Notes under the pieces: generated by a model
Databases searched by the model: none
What the model was told of the DNA's origin: nothing
Seen by the model: the letters and a program-made list of their open reading frames with translations, nothing else
Assembly: GCA_028023455.1 (NCBI GenBank)
Contig: JAQFVV010012511.1
Location: 1,056,001-1,120,000 of the forward strand
Source: Epiperipatus broadwayi
Taxonomy: Eukaryota > Onychophora > Udeonychophora > Euonychophora > Peripatidae
Reading direction: 5' to 3'
Length of the DNA: 64,000 bases
Program-made: the position numbers and the translations under genes
Shown here: positions 37,421 to 50,184 of the stretch, piece by piece
Layout: every line of letters begins with the position of its first letter
How positions within the stretch are numbered: the stretch's first letter is position 1

Positions 37421-37817
37421 TAATTTAATAATTATGATGGTAAATAATTTAACTTTACTACCAATATGATGTAGTATATAGGGTATATGAGCACAGACTT
37501 TCACATGACCCACCACTCTCCACTCTATCTCATAACACTGATGCACTTGAACACATATATGTCAAAAAGATAAATAATCACCAATATACATATTTCATGC
37601 TAAACAAGCAATCATCAGTTGGTCAGATTATCATCTCCACACATATATGCAATAAGTTCTTAGATATATATTAAGATAGCCAATCCTCATACTTTAATGG
37701 ACAGGCTTCAATCCATTCCACTCTACAACTCTTCAACCATCCATCCAATTGAAAATCTGATGATGGTTAATTTAATAATTATGATAGTAAATAATTTAAT
37801 TTAACTTCCAACATGAT
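37421..37817. mobile_element. Family E hammerhead retroposon, 347 bp unit
   Basis: TAATTTAATAATTATGATGG starts at 37421 and its near copy starts at 37768. The period is 347 bp, with about 50 bp of the second unit present. The unit interior is GC-richer (CATGACCCACCACTCTCC) than its flanks and holds a minus-strand hammerhead core at 37580-37623. A diverged relative lies at about 43050-43390. One unit plus a partial repeat is the layout expected from a reverse-transcribed circular or multimeric RNA. Confidence 0.65.
37580..37623 (-). ncRNA. Hammerhead ribozyme core, family E
   Basis: On the minus strand: stem I ACCAA, core CTGATGA, stem II TGC/GCA behind a T-T mismatch, then GAAA, a weak stem III ATATGTAT, cleavage-position A, then TTGGT closing stem I with five perfect pairs. 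The non-standard 10.1/11.1 pair suggests reduced activity. Confidence 0.55.
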
Positions 37818-37819
37818 TT

Positions 37820-40800
37820 AAACTGAAGACTATGTATATAATAAAATTAAATATATTTTAGACTTGATTTTGGCCTGTCTGTCTTTCTGTAAAGAATATA
37901 CTTTATAATCATTTTTCATAAACTTATAAATTTTCATAGCTAAAGCTACTACTCAGAATTTATGATTGAGGCCTATCTTGACTTCATGGCTTTTAAGATA
38001 TCATTAAAATAATTTTATGGCAAATGTGCAATTGTGTGGGGCACCAAATTTCCTAGGGACAATCTTATATGTACATATATCTATGTATATATGTGTGTAT
38101 TAATAATGAATATTATATACTATCCATGACTTTCTACATTTGCAATGAGGCTTGGAATCAAATGTGTCTATTATTGCATTTATAAAACAATTATCAAGGA
38201 GGAAAATATATATATAATCATGTTTTCTGAATGTAAGTGTTAAAGATTAATCAGCATCCATGAACAAATTATCAATAACTTTAATTTATTTGTTACTTTA
38301 TGAAACAATTAACAGTTTATTAAGGTGGGTGTATTATTAAATCCTGTTAAACAGCAATGCATTTAAAACATCAATTAAATTAATGTTGCATATAAATGAA
38401 AAAGTATACTTTTAGTTCTTAATTGCATTCCATTTTCAAACAATAATTTTTATTTCACAAAATAAATAGTTTATTGACTAGCTAATCTGATAAAACATTC
38501 TATTTACAGAACTTTCTCTAGGGAAAGTTAATTATTACTACTGTTTTAAAATATATTTCAATATAATTTAATATTTTGAGTATTTATTTTATATATAATT
38601 CCTACTCCTTAGATTCAACTGCTGGTAATTAAGTTCACTTGAAATAATTATTTTCTTTATACATGCTTGAAACTTAAAAATCAATTAATTAATTTATTAT
38701 ATATATATTACAAATAAAATGTTTATTAATTAAAAAACGATTATAGTAACAATAAAAATAATAAATATAATGGTAATTAGCTGTTGTATACTGTCTTTCA
38801 ATCTGCAGAAGTATTTTCACTTAATTCCTTACTCTGTCTCAACTGCCGTTAAATTCAAAAACAAATAATAGAATTTAAGTTATAAATTAATAATCAAACC
38901 AAATTGTAAATCAAAAGTACCAATTATGCATAAAATGGCAAGTTGTAGATCTTTTTTGTTTCATAATGAAAAATTATGTCATTACGAGTGTGATAAATTA
39001 AAAAAAATATTGAGATATTTTCCAAGGAATTGCTTGAAGTTGGTTATAAGATGGAATAAATTAACAATACTTTATGCCAATTTAAAAAGAATTATAATGG
39101 TTACAGAAGTTGAAGATTGATAGTAAACAATGGATATCTATTTCATATATTTCAAATGCTATAATGAAATTTTTTAAGTATATATATATAAGAATGCATT
39201 TAATGTCTCACTTTTTGTTATAAATAATGTTAATCAATTAGTAAATAATTCTTAAAATGTCATACCTGTCAATCATAAAAGCAATGTTATGTATCAATTT
39301 TTTTGTGGATGTATATGTTATTATATATAGGTGAATCGAGGTGCAGTATTGAAAAAAGATTATAAGAGCATGAATTGTTGTTATACAAGCATGTAAAAAG
39401 TAAAAGTAATAAGGATTTAATGACTGTTTTAATTTTCTTGGATTATGAAAGGACATTAAGAAATAGATTTAATATACATTTGTATATATGTGTGTGCATG
39501 AAAATAATTGGTACAAACTAATTTTAAGAGAAATAAAAAGGTATTATACATTCAAAATTATATGCATTCAATATTAAAAAATAAAATACATTTCATTTTT
39601 TGTTATTAAATATTTAAATGAAAGAAAGCAAAGATTTTATTTTTACTTTATTTCTTAGGGTTTAAGATTGTTTTAAATTGATTAAAATGTTAATGCAATT
39701 AAGGTTGTTTTTTTATGTAAAAAAAAAATTTAAATGAATTCTTTTATAGTACTGTTATTGAAAAAGAATAAACTAAAAAAAGTAAATTGTTTAAATCAAA
39801 ATTTTGGAGAATTATTTTAGTATTAAAAAAAATATTTTAATTAAATTTTAATTATTCAAGATTAACTAGAAATAATTTATGATTTTGGTTTGATTAATTA
39901 AAGAGAAAACTCTAAATAGGGTTAGAAATAAATGTTCGAGTTCTGCTTTATATATATATATATTCATGAAAAAGATACAGATCACACACACTATTAGTTT
40001 TGATGCGGCTAAGCTTGTCTTTTTTGAAATAAATTTAAAAAAAGAATTAAATAAAGAATTAAATAATCTTTATTATTAAAAATTTATGATTCTGAAGTAA
40101 TTAACTTATTTAAAAGTTTTTTTAATATTAAGTAATTAGAAGGGTGTGTAATATTTAATATAAATTTGTTATCTTTTAGTCTTTTACACTTGAGAAGTCT
40201 GCTTTGTAGCAGTGAAACCATTGGTTATGTTTTAGAGTTTATTTTCTTTGGCTAGTCTGGTTTAATTGTAAATTTGGAGTAATTTTGATTGTTTGTATTA
40301 TTGAATAAAAATACAAATTAAGGCCCATAGGTAATACGTTTTTAGAAGCCTAGATAAAGAGATAGTCTGATGAAAGAATATAAATAAGGTTTTAAATAAA
40401 AAGGATCAGTGAAATTCTATTTTGTAAAGAAAGTGTACCAGTTTATTATCTTTCCAAGTTATTAATGTAAAAGATTATTATAACATCAGCCTATTCTACA
40501 TGGAAGAGTAAAACAAAAATTTGATTTTTCCATATTTCTGGAGAACCATGAAGTAAATTCTAAATGACAACTACCTATAAAATGCAAGAGATAAAGTTAA
40601 ATATTTACCCAAGGAATGCTATTTATATAAATATTACTTCCAGAAAATGTCATTTAAAATTCTTTAGGATGACTGCAGTAGACCTTTTCTCAAAATCAAA
40701 AAGAAGAAAAAATATCTCATAGAGAAAATTTTGCTAGCAAATCGACTATGCACTTATATATGTGTGGGCAAGATATGTAGATTTATTTTGAACTATAAGT

Positions 40801-41154
40801 TGTTCTTTCTTGTTACATATGAATATTTCTAAAGTCAATTGTACAAATATTGTTAGTTTTTAGAAATATAAAATTATATTCATAAATGTCTACATTTGTA
40901 TACATAAAATATTCTTAATATATTTTATATAATGATTTACTTATTATTTATCCATATATAGTTTTAGAAAATAAAAAAAATGGTCAAGGAAACTTAAGTT
41001 AGTATAAAATAAAGCTTTTTTTTCCTCTTTTCTCTCTCCAAATGATTTTTAAAATAATTAATTTTAAGGTAATCCTGTTTTAATACTAAAAGAGGAGAAA
41101 AAAATCAAATAGATATTTGTTAAAGTAATAGTTAAAATGCTTTATATTTTGATG
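37820..41154. other. AT-rich non-coding stretch
   Basis: About 3.3 kb with several short (TA)n tracts and no gene, RNA or repeat family that I can support. Confidence 0.4.
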
Positions 41155-41162
41155 CCATAAAG

Positions 41163-41631
41163 TAGAGGCGTCCAACAAGTCGAACGTGATCCACCGGTCG
41201 ATCGCAAAGCCATTTTTGGTCGATCGCGAGGCCAATCTGGCAAGAACTGTCTGGTAATGAGTGAAACGAATTAAGTCAAGATTTTAAGTTTTTTTTTTGT
41301 TATTTTTGTTACTAAATTTTTTTTCAACTCTAGATATCTGGTGAAGTCCACTATGCCGTATCATTATTGAAAATAATGTTTTTAATCTTGATTTAATGTA
41401 GCTAATTTGAATTAATAAATACTGTTAATAATTACTCACGTTGCTTTAATTCCCCCGGACATGAGTTTTTTGCCCATTAAATAATTGTTATTTTTTACTA
41501 GGTAGATATATAAAAATAATATGTATTTCACACTTCCCTCCACTCTGACTACGCCCATGACAACAAGTCGATCGCAACATATTTTTAAAATAAAAAGTAG
41601 ATCTTACGAACACAAAAGTTGGCCACCCCTG
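41163..41631. mobile_element. hAT-type MITE 2
   Basis: A 469 bp element with a perfect 8 bp target duplication, CCATAAAG, at 41155-41162 and 41632-41639. The ends are TAGAGGCGTCCAAC and, inverted, CAGGGGTGGCCAAC. Repeated GGTCGATCGC motifs lie just inside both ends (three on the left-hand side and AAGTCGATCGCAAC on the right), probably transposase binding sites. It is clearly GC-richer than the surrounding DNA and has no transposase. Confidence 0.92.
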
Positions 41632-41639
41632 CCATAAAG

Positions 41640-43049
41640 AAATAGTTGAATAAATATATGTGTATATTTGATTATGTAAAGGCACATATTAAAGAATGAA
41701 AGTTTTTTTTTTATTGTGAAATTTAAATAAGCTTAATCATATATATATTATAGACAAATTAAATTGTATGTTAAGAATGTGATCAGATAATTAATATTTA
41801 GTGATTAATGGTTTGTATTTATGTGTGAATGCAAGAATTATTTTTATACGCATGTATTTGAATGTCCCTTCATCTCTGTGGTAGATATCAATTATAAAAT
41901 ATATTCTGTGATTTATGTAAATAAAATCACATGATGTTGAGAAGTATTAAGATTTGATATTAAATAATTAAGAAAAATATTTGTGTTGATGATTATATCA
42001 TTCAATTAAGAAAGAAGATTGTAGTTAAATAATAAAGATAATATAATTATGTTAAATCAATAAAGGTTTTTAGTATAAAACTTTGTTAATATATATATAT
42101 ACAAAAATAGTATAAAGAAAGTTAAGTAAAGTACAAGAACTGATGTTCAAAGTTAAATAATAATGAAGTTACAGCATTAGTTTTAAGTTATATGTTTCTG
42201 AATTGATTTTATCTGGCTGGAGTGTAATATTCATTCAAATATGAATGTTTTTGATATAAAAGTAGAAATTATTCAGATATTTAATAATAATGTACTGTTG
42301 AGATTTAGTTATGTAATTGCTGTCTATTTATTGGCATATTATGATAGTTCTAATATATTGTTTTCTGTTTAAGTATAATGAATTATTAATGGCCATAAAG
42401 ATTATAAACTTCCTATTGGTCTAGTAAGGAATGTTTTGTGTTAAATTATTTAATGAGATAGCTTCAATATGATCTGGCACATGATAGTTCAGATGAATAA
42501 ATATTGAGATATATGATGTTTTGTCAGCATACATACATACCCACTTTGTGAAACAGGATTTCAAGTCCAAGTTAGAATAATTACTGGTATTGAAAATAGA
42601 GTTATATTTAAAATGGTAAACTTTATTCAATTGTCAATAGATTATAAATGGGCTAGTTACAGTTATATATATATCTGTTCAATATTAACTTATTAATAAA
42701 TTGTATATTCATATTTAATCTGTTTTTTGTATGGACTTTACTATTTTAGAAGCAAATTTGAGATGGAGATCAAAATATCCACAGGGCAACCAAGAAAACA
42801 ATAATACCAGGCTAAAATACAAAATATATTGTATGGACATCTATTTGATTCTTTATGAATTAATTAGATGGCACTAAGATTGATCATGTTTAAAGTCCAC
42901 ACTGTCTTTTGCTTTATTAACTTACTTGCCTGGTGCTGACACAAATGAGTGTTTGGGCCATTACATTGTATTTGCAAGTTTTTTGTTTTTATCAGTGCAT
43001 CTTTCACCTTAGTTCATCCCTATATCATCTGGAAATTAGACCAATTCCT
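41640..43049. other. AT-rich non-coding stretch
   Basis: No gene or family recognised. Confidence 0.35.
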
Positions 43050-43390
43050 CATATTATGGATACATTAGAAACATTCACTGCACTTTTTTAAAAAACAAGC
43101 ATGTTATTACAGCTACTTAAACTTAACTTCGTATCTATATATTTAAATACCTTTCAAACTCCTATTTCATCATACTTTACTGAAACATATAATCAAAGCC
43201 ATGTGAAAAAGATAAATGATCTTTTTAAGATGTCAATTTTGTTCTGAACCAGTACTTATCAGTTGGTCCAGATCACAATCTCTTACACATGTCATCATTT
43301 GTTCAGAATATATATAGATAGCAAATTACTATGGCTTTATTCAGTCACAACTTTGATACAAACTACTTTATGAAAATATATTATTAACTT
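43050..43390. mobile_element. Family E repeat, diverged copy
   Basis: Shares with 37421-37817 the order AAAAAGATAAATGATC, TTATCAGTTGGTCCAGAT and ACACATGTCATCA. The hammerhead core is mutated (CTGATAA on the minus strand), so this copy is inactive. Ends are approximate. Confidence 0.5.
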
Positions 43391-44445
43391 TTACCAATCA
43401 TTTATTAAGCTGGATATATATACTTCCTAAGTATTTTTTTTTTAAGTCTAAAATGGAAAATAATGTAATTTATAGAACAAGTAATGTATAACTTTTTGAT
43501 TAAAAAAAATGAAAAATTTTAAATCTGTTTTAAAATAAAAAAGGACAGTTCATTATATGCTTAAACTTTCATCTTTGATATTAAATTAAGGTGTTAAGAA
43601 ATGTTTGTATTTATGCTATATTTTCTTTTACATTACTTTTATTTTTATAAATTTATTAGTTTAATATATTAATCTTTAGTTTTTAAAAATAAACTGTTGC
43701 TTTTCAATAAAAGTCTTGTAATTATGAGGGAAGCAATCATCTTTCAAAGTCCAATGTAGAGGTTAGGTTTTGTTTTTATCTGTGAAAGGTAGAAACAAAA
43801 TGAAGGTTTGTAGGCAATGACTTACGTACAAAGTTTACAGTTCAATATAACTTGGCAAATACCTGGATTAGTCTATGATTATAAAAGGTGAAAGTGGTTT
43901 TTATATTTGATGTTTTAATATTTAAATGACAAAGGGATAAAACCACCAGGTATTAAAATTAATAATCTATTACCAAAATTTGATATTTTCTAATATAATA
44001 TTTACTTATAGTGTGAAACTATTTACCATTTCCAAGTAATTTACTATATCTTTTGGAATCTTCCAATACAAAAAGCTTTTAATAAGAATAATATTTATTA
44101 GTGTTTATTTTGAAACAGCTGATTTGACTTTTTGTATATTTGTTTAAAAATGATTATCAAAAAGAAAAATTAAATGGATTATCTAAATATTTCCAAGAAA
44201 GGTATATTGCTAACAAGAATTTTTTGGATCAAATAAAGTAAAAAATATAAAGATAGTAGATATGAATTTATTCATATAAGCCTACTCTGAGATAAATAAA
44301 TTCTCTAATGATTATCTCAATCTTATTAATCTCTTGACAAATAGATTTTTATAATATCAAAATTTAAAGCAAGTTCTACAGCATCTTTCTTTTCATTTAT
44401 TTTATCTGTTAAATATACTGATTTTATAAATAAAAATTTAATCAT
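43391..44445. other. AT-rich non-coding stretch
   Basis: Nothing supportable. Confidence 0.35.
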
Positions 44446-44449
44446 TTTA

Positions 44450-45645
44450 GACCATAGATGGAGCTCTTACTGGAAAGTCATCCTCCTCACAGCTCGCACA
44501 GAATGGCTCTGAAAAGTTGGTGTTGCTGCATTGAAAGGTGCCTTTTTTTATTTATTTGGCCCATAAAAGGCTTTATTTTAATACTAATGCACTCTTTCAT
44601 TCACTAAATCTCAGTTTTAGTGCATTTTTAACACAATTTCCCTATGTCTACCTTGTGCTTATCAGCCTTTAACTACCTCAATTCCCCCCTATTTGGTGGG
44701 TGGTTCAACTGTTTCATGGACCATAAAGGGTTTTATTTCCTCATAGAATTTTAAGTAGTTCTCCTACTCCAGGTTCCCTGTCACTCAAAACTTGTTTTTA
44801 AAGTTTTCTGTATGTTGTTCCAGTTATTTAGGCCATTTTAACGATCCTATTTCTCAGACATTCCCTCCTCTGGGGTAATTAACCCCCTAGAATTCCACTC
44901 AATTTTCTCATTACTCAACAAAAATTATTAATAACAAAACTTCCAGTGTTTTTTTTTTTTTGCTTTATATCAATATACTTAATTTTTTTCTATTTCAAAA
45001 TTGTTTTTCTTCATATTACTTTTCATTTTTTCCAACAGTTTAAAGATGGCCACTGCCCCTAGCGGGAAAAACATGCAGAGACTTAAACTAAAACGTTCAA
45101 AATTACCCAACTTTTATCCAAATTAAGTTTCAAACAAGACTTAACTAAAAACATCATCACCAAAGAATTTATTTCAAAGTCTCCATCTCCTTGCCCTCTG
45201 GATGTTTCGCCCTTTCAGGTTGTGGTTTGCTCTATCTAATGTAAAAAGCAAGACAAGAAGAACAACATGACAAATCATAATGCCACTCCAAGTACAATGG
45301 GAAAAACTAAAATTACTCCTCTACAAAAGACAAAAATTAGCCTGTTGTATCTAAGCATAACTCAGAAATCTCTACATCCATCTCTGAAGCCTCCTTCAAA
45401 ATTCATGTCTCATATGGATCCTCCTATCAATCCATCAGGGTAATCAAGTCTATCAACTTTGCTCCTTACCAAAGACTCTTCTTTGCCTGGACTACACACT
45501 TTTCCATATCCCTTTTCCATTTCATATGTATTCCCTTCCCCTTCACCATATTGTATTTGAATTTCATTTTGCTATGTCCTTTGTAAACCTTTTTTCACTG
45601 TTGTGTATTTTTTTTTTTATGAATAAAAGCTTTCATCACTGAGAA
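44450..45645 (+). mobile_element. Unclassified retroposon-like remnant
   Basis: A C-rich block in an AT-rich setting. The first part (44450-45035) looks like a leader. At 45046, ATGGCCACTGCCCCTAGCGG opens a short basic frame that stops soon after. The end has AATAAAAGC (45621) followed by an A-run (45643), as in the 3' end of a polyadenylated transcript. It may be an internally deleted LINE or a processed copy, but no domain is recognisable. Confidence 0.4.
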
Positions 45646-45649
45646 AAAA

Positions 45650-47562
45650 AATCATTAATTTATAATTAATTTTTGCTGCTATTGTTATTATTTTATTCTT
45701 AGAGTAATTCCTAAATTTAAACAACAAAAGATTGGTAAGGGTATAAAAGCATCATATAGTAAAACATATAATATGACACCAAGCTTTGATCAGACCCATT
45801 TTCAACCTTTACTGATCGAGAACATGATGAATGTATCTTCAAATTTAGCCCAGTTTCTTTGATCTATTATCTTCCTTTTTCATATTATGCCAGTAAACTT
45901 ATTTCATCCATCCATATCACATGAGATCTTTTTCTAGATGTTTTTACAATCTCTTGGGATTCAATTTAAGATTTTTACTGTCCATAGTTCCATTCCAATA
46001 TTTTAATTCTTTCAGTAATGTCAATGATATTTGTTTATTTTTCACTTTTCATTTTTCTTATTACTCTCAGCATATATCTCTCCATATTTCATTTTGTGAT
46101 TTGAAGTCTTGTATGTATTTTACCCAGAATGTTATCATCAATTTTATTTTTTGAATGAATAAATTCATTGTTATATTAAAGTTTTATGTTCTTCCAAGAA
46201 ACTGAAAAGTAGCTTAAATCTGAGTTATTATTAGAAATCAGTATTCAGGAAACTTAATTCATTGTAGTAAAGAAATCCATAACCAAAATCACAAGATGCT
46301 GAGTTTGCAAATAACAAATTTCTTATTACATTTATAAGTCAATACAGATGAAAGATTTCCTTTCTTAATGTGATTTCTCTTTTGGTATTAAAAATATAAA
46401 ATTATTATGTGCAAAATTTCAAAGATTATTTGGCTGAAGAATCAACAAAATACTTGCAATACAATATCTTCAAGTTTGTTTTGGCAGAAAAGGTTTTAAA
46501 AAGTCTTATCCAATTGACTAGGCATGCCATTTTCTGCAATTCAAAATGAGCTGCTCAAAGCTGATAGTGGAGGAAGACTCAATGAATGAGATTTTGGTTT
46601 AATGATGAAGGAAATATTTACAGCTTGAAGGTTTGGAAATACAATATAAGAAGTTACCTTCTAGATGTTGGATTAATGTATCAGGACAGAATCAGTAATG
46701 AATTGTTAAGTGCTAAAAATAAATAGTCTTTTATGACTAAAGATATGATTGCTATAACATATGCATATATTTTTTCCGCATAAATAAAATTTGCCATTTC
46801 AATAGAGCTTATCTTTAATTAATATTTTATGAGAATTAAAATATTTTTTTTTTTTTACACACAAAAATATTTTATTAAATAAAAATAATTACATAAACTT
46901 TTTTCACTGTTACCAAAAATTAAATTTAACTTAAATAACTATTGAACTACTTGAAAATGTTTGCCAAACCATGTAAATGATGAAGAAATAAATTCAGATA
47001 TGATCACATGCACTATATTTTATTTTTATATAATATTGAATAAAAATCTGTTTTCTGATTTGTTTTTATTTATTTGTGGTTATTGCTTAGTGGTAGTGTA
47101 TTTGAAAGTCATGCTTACAAACTAGGATTTGAATTAAGACCAGTTAAAATTTAACATTTTTTCCAGTTTTCATCCAGATCTAGGATTTTACTTTTAAATA
47201 GATGTCTCATAAGTAAGGGAGTTAATAATCCAATATTGATCAATAAATGTATAACTATTTTAGTTAGAAGGTAAACAAGAAAGAAAATATAATCCTTTAG
47301 CAAGCTCATAAGTAATGCCTTTTCCAGTATATAAAAGATTGTTAGAGATGTCTTTATATATAATTTTTTAATATCTGAATAATGAAATTAAGTGAATAAA
47401 CAAATTATTATATAAAGTAACTGGCAATTCTATCTTAACTTGGTGGTTGCTGTTTAAAAATTACTATTTTAAAGTATTTTATCATTAAACGTAATTATTT
47501 AAAATATTTTACTATATACTATTTAACTGATTTAATGCAATGATTTCTACTTTATTTTTCAG
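45650..47562. other. Non-coding region upstream of the TMEM45-like exon
   Basis: AT-rich, with no ORF of known type. It is most likely the intron preceding the exon at 47563. Confidence 0.4.
47549..47562 (+). promoter_or_regulatory. Splice acceptor before the TMEM45-like exon
   Basis: TACTTTATTTTTCAG, a pyrimidine tract plus AG, ends at 47562, 32 bp before the ATG. It implies a 5' UTR exon upstream, which I could not locate. Confidence 0.6.
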
Positions 47563-47594
47563 GTGCTTTGTGATGAGTTAAATGGTTGCTAATC

Positions 47595-48470
47595 ATGGGA
47601 ACCTTTGCTGGGCATGCAGTTCCAGGAACATTTTTAATAATTTATCCCCTTTTTCATATAGTTAATATATTCCACAGATATTTTATCTCAAGGTGGGATA
47701 AAAGTATTCCATTCAGGTCAAGCACATCCTATCCATGTTGTATTTGCAAGAGGATTCCTCTGGAAGCCATACTTAAGGTTCTTTCAGTTTGCATTGGTAT
47801 AACTGGAGAAACTATTACAGGTTTCAAAAATGGAAAATTTGTTCATATGGTCAACCTACAACACATTACCATGTTTTTCTTTTTTGGAATGCATGGAATT
47901 GTAGATATTTTAATGTTTTATAAGCTTGCTATTCCAAATGGTATTGACTATATAACAATGATTTTAGCATTTGCCATTGAAGGTCTATTGTTTTATTTCC
48001 ACCTTCATGGCAGATCCAGTATGGATGTACAAATACATCTACTTCTGATATATACAATTGTGGCTTGTGTTATTAGTAGTTTTGTAGAAATGAAAAATCG
48101 AGACAGTGTTATAGCAAGTTTATCTCGATCCTATTTTATATTTATTCAAGGAACTTGGTTCTATCAGATTGGTTTTTTGTTATATAATCCTCTGCCTAAT
48201 GCTGTGCCTTGGGATGAGGAAAGTCATACCCAGATGATGATAATGCCTGTTCTTTATGCATGGCACTGTGCAGCTGCTTTTATTATCACAATGAGTATAG
48301 GTTGTATAGTGTATTGTTGTCATAAGCGGACAAATATTAAAGCTATTGGATATCATACTGTTTCCATGGAAAGGCTTATACCAAAGGATCAAAATGGGCA
48401 GCTGCATAGAATGAAACATGAGAGTAGTGAAAGTGAAATAGAAGTCCATGATCAGCAAGAAGATGTCTAA
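47595..48470 (+). CDS. TMEM45/DUF716-family multi-pass membrane protein
   Basis: 291 residues from ATG 47595, the start that matches the family's conserved opening MGTFAGHAVPGTF; the in-frame TTG nine bases upstream is not a likely start. The length fits TMEM45A/B of vertebrates (about 275). About seven membrane segments can be placed: roughly residues 10-30, 56-76, 86-108, 116-134, 147-165, 178-198 and 217-243. The characteristic IQGTWFYQIGFLLYNP block lies before the last segment, and a His (YAWHCAAAF) lies within it. The C-terminal tail of about 45 residues is charged, with SESEIEVHDQQED at the end. Family members lie in internal or plasma membranes; their molecular function is not well established. 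The whole coding region is one uninterrupted exon with a splice acceptor just upstream. It is the only clearly intact host gene in the window. Confidence 0.93.
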   Translation: MGTFAGHAVPGTFLIIYPLFHIVNIFHRYFISRWDKSIPFRSSTSYPCCICKRIPLEAILKVLSVCIGITGETITGFKNGKFVHMVNLQHITMFFFFGMHGIVDILMFYKLAIPNGIDYITMILAFAIEGLLFYFHLHGRSSMDVQIHLLLIYTIVACVISSFVEMKNRDSVIASLSRSYFIFIQGTWFYQIGFLLYNPLPNAVPWDEESHTQMMIMPVLYAWHCAAAFIITMSIGCIVYCCHKRTNIKAIGYHTVSMERLIPKDQNGQLHRMKHESSESEIEVHDQQEDV

Positions 48471-48799
48471 GCGATCATACTTTAAGTCAATTATAAATAC
48501 TTCCTGTCACAAAATATGTTTTTGATTTCTTTTATTTATTTATTTATTTAAAAAATAGATACAAAAAGTATCATTTTTGTTGACATGTATCAGGAGATGA
48601 ATCTTTTGCTACATTTTTTTTATTTTAAAAATCAATTATCATATATATATATATTTCTCATTTGACATGTAATTTATTGTATGATCGTCAGGATATTTCT
48701 AAAGTATATAATCTATGGAACTGTGCGGTACTTAACATTGAGCAAAAGAAAAAAATATTAATATATATATATTAGCTTTATTTTTGAATTTATAGCTAC

Positions 48800-48910
48800 A
48801 GGAATATATTAAATAAAATCAAGAATATTATATATTTTGCAATAAAAATAATTTATTTAACAAAATAATATCAATTATTTTATAAATAAATACATTGATA
48901 ATAAATAAAA
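48800..48910 (+). terminator. Candidate poly(A) signals of the TMEM45-like gene
   Basis: Several AATAAA hexamers lie 330-440 bp after the stop (near 48811, 48841, 48884 and 48901). Which one is used cannot be decided from AT-rich sequence. Confidence 0.35.
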
Positions 48911-49668
48911 TGTTGACAGAAATGCAAATCAATAAAAATTATCCGTGTTTATTATTGAATTTATGGGTATGAGAGTATATGAAATAAAAGAAAGCTGAAA
49001 GTAGTCCATATCAACTGCTATTTTAAATGAAAGCCATTCTTAGAAAATTAAATGTAGGTATGAGGCCAAAATTAGATCTAGAAGAAATGAAATTGAATTA
49101 TATGTCAATCTGTAAAATGAAAATTGAAGTTGGATGTTGACAATGAGTTTGTGATCAGCAAGTGTTTCTAGTGTCATTCAAGAATGCAGCAAAATGCTTT
49201 TGATTAATATCCCCTTGGTTAATATTTACTAATAGGGTTGTATAAAAAATGATGATGCTATTTCCAATGGCAAAGCTTTGTGGTTAATTAATGTCTTGAA
49301 GTTCAATATTCTAGCACTATTCAGTGTCATAGTATAAAAATAGCAAAGCATTGAATTTGAAAATGACTGCAATTTACAAATCAATGTACATTTTGGCCAG
49401 TATTTATATTATGATGTGTTCTATTTTTAATATTCCCTAAATGAATTATGTTTTGTTGACTCCCACCTTCGATTTGGTAGGAATTGCTTCACTTTAAACC
49501 ACTTATCACTATAGTTACTTTTTGCTTTATCTAACATATTTTGTACATTGGCTACTTTTTGCTTTAATTTATTTACTAATTATTTTGTATATGTACTATC
49601 TTTTATATATTTTTATTGAAAATTATGTTGTTATATATATATATATTTGTTTTCATAAATTTACTAAC
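48911..49668. other. AT-rich stretch downstream of the gene
   Basis: No gene; possibly the end of the 3' UTR and intergenic DNA. Confidence 0.35.
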
Positions 49669-49832
49669 AAATGCAGACATCTCATGACCACCACATCTTA
49701 TGCTTGTGTATAACTGTTGTTAAAACAGGCAAAACTCACTATACATATTGCCATACACAGCAAGCTAGAGTAATCAATGGATGCCAAAAGGCTTGTGCAT
49801 AAAATCCCCATTTAGTGCCTACTCATCCAATA

Positions 49833-49873
49833 TCCCAGACTAGTTTCTGGATTGTGGCCTTCATCAGTGAGGA
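49833..49873 (-). ncRNA. Hammerhead ribozyme, F1 copy 3, left arm
   Basis: Minus strand: stem I TCCTCA, CTGATGA, short stem II (GG with CC behind an A-A mismatch), GAAA, stem III ACTAGT, C, then TGGGA closing stem I. The core is complete; stem II is weak. Confidence 0.6.
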
Positions 49874-50018
49874 GCCTTGGATCTGGGAGCACTGCAACTA
49901 AATTAAGGTGTTTTCAGTTTAAGACTTATAGTTTTGTAGTTAAGTGGAGATAAAAGGTGGCTGCTGGAGGGTTGCATTAAATCCTAAGATCTAGGTGCAG
50001 TGCTCTCAGATCTAAGGC

Positions 50019-50060
50019 TCCTCACTGATGAAGTTCACAAGCCAGAAACTAGTCTGGGGA
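50019..50060 (+). ncRNA. Hammerhead ribozyme, F1 copy 3, right arm
   Basis: TCCTCA (50019-50024), CTGATGA (50025-50031), GAAA (50045-50048), stem III ACTAGT (50048-50053), and predicted cleavage after C50054. TGGGGA closes stem I with six pairs (one G-U). Stem II is poorly paired and starts with an A-A mismatch. Confidence 0.6.
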
Positions 50061-50184
50061 TATTGGATGAGTAGGCACTAGATGGGGATTTTATGCACAA
50101 GCCTTCTGTCATCCATTGATTACTCTAGCTTGCTGTGTGTGGCAATATGCATAGTGAGTTTTGCCTGTTTTAAATGCAGACATC

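Larger units (their letters stand above)
49682..50171. mobile_element. F1 hammerhead retroposon, copy 3 (fold-back)
   Basis: This 490 bp element is flanked by a perfect 13 bp duplication, AAATGCAGACATC (49669-49681 and 50172-50184). After an F1 head (ATGCTTGTGTATAACTG), arms of about 170 bp pair from AAACAGGCAAAACTCAC to GTGAGTTTTGCCTGTTT. Each arm carries a hammerhead core, one per strand. The centre (49880-50010) has GTGGCTGCTGGAGGGTTGC, shared with copy 1. The long duplication and lack of DNA-transposon ends point to target-primed retroposition. Confidence 0.88.

Noticed and set aside
48180-48458. Antisense 92-residue frame
   Set aside because: It is a shadow of the TMEM45-like coding region.
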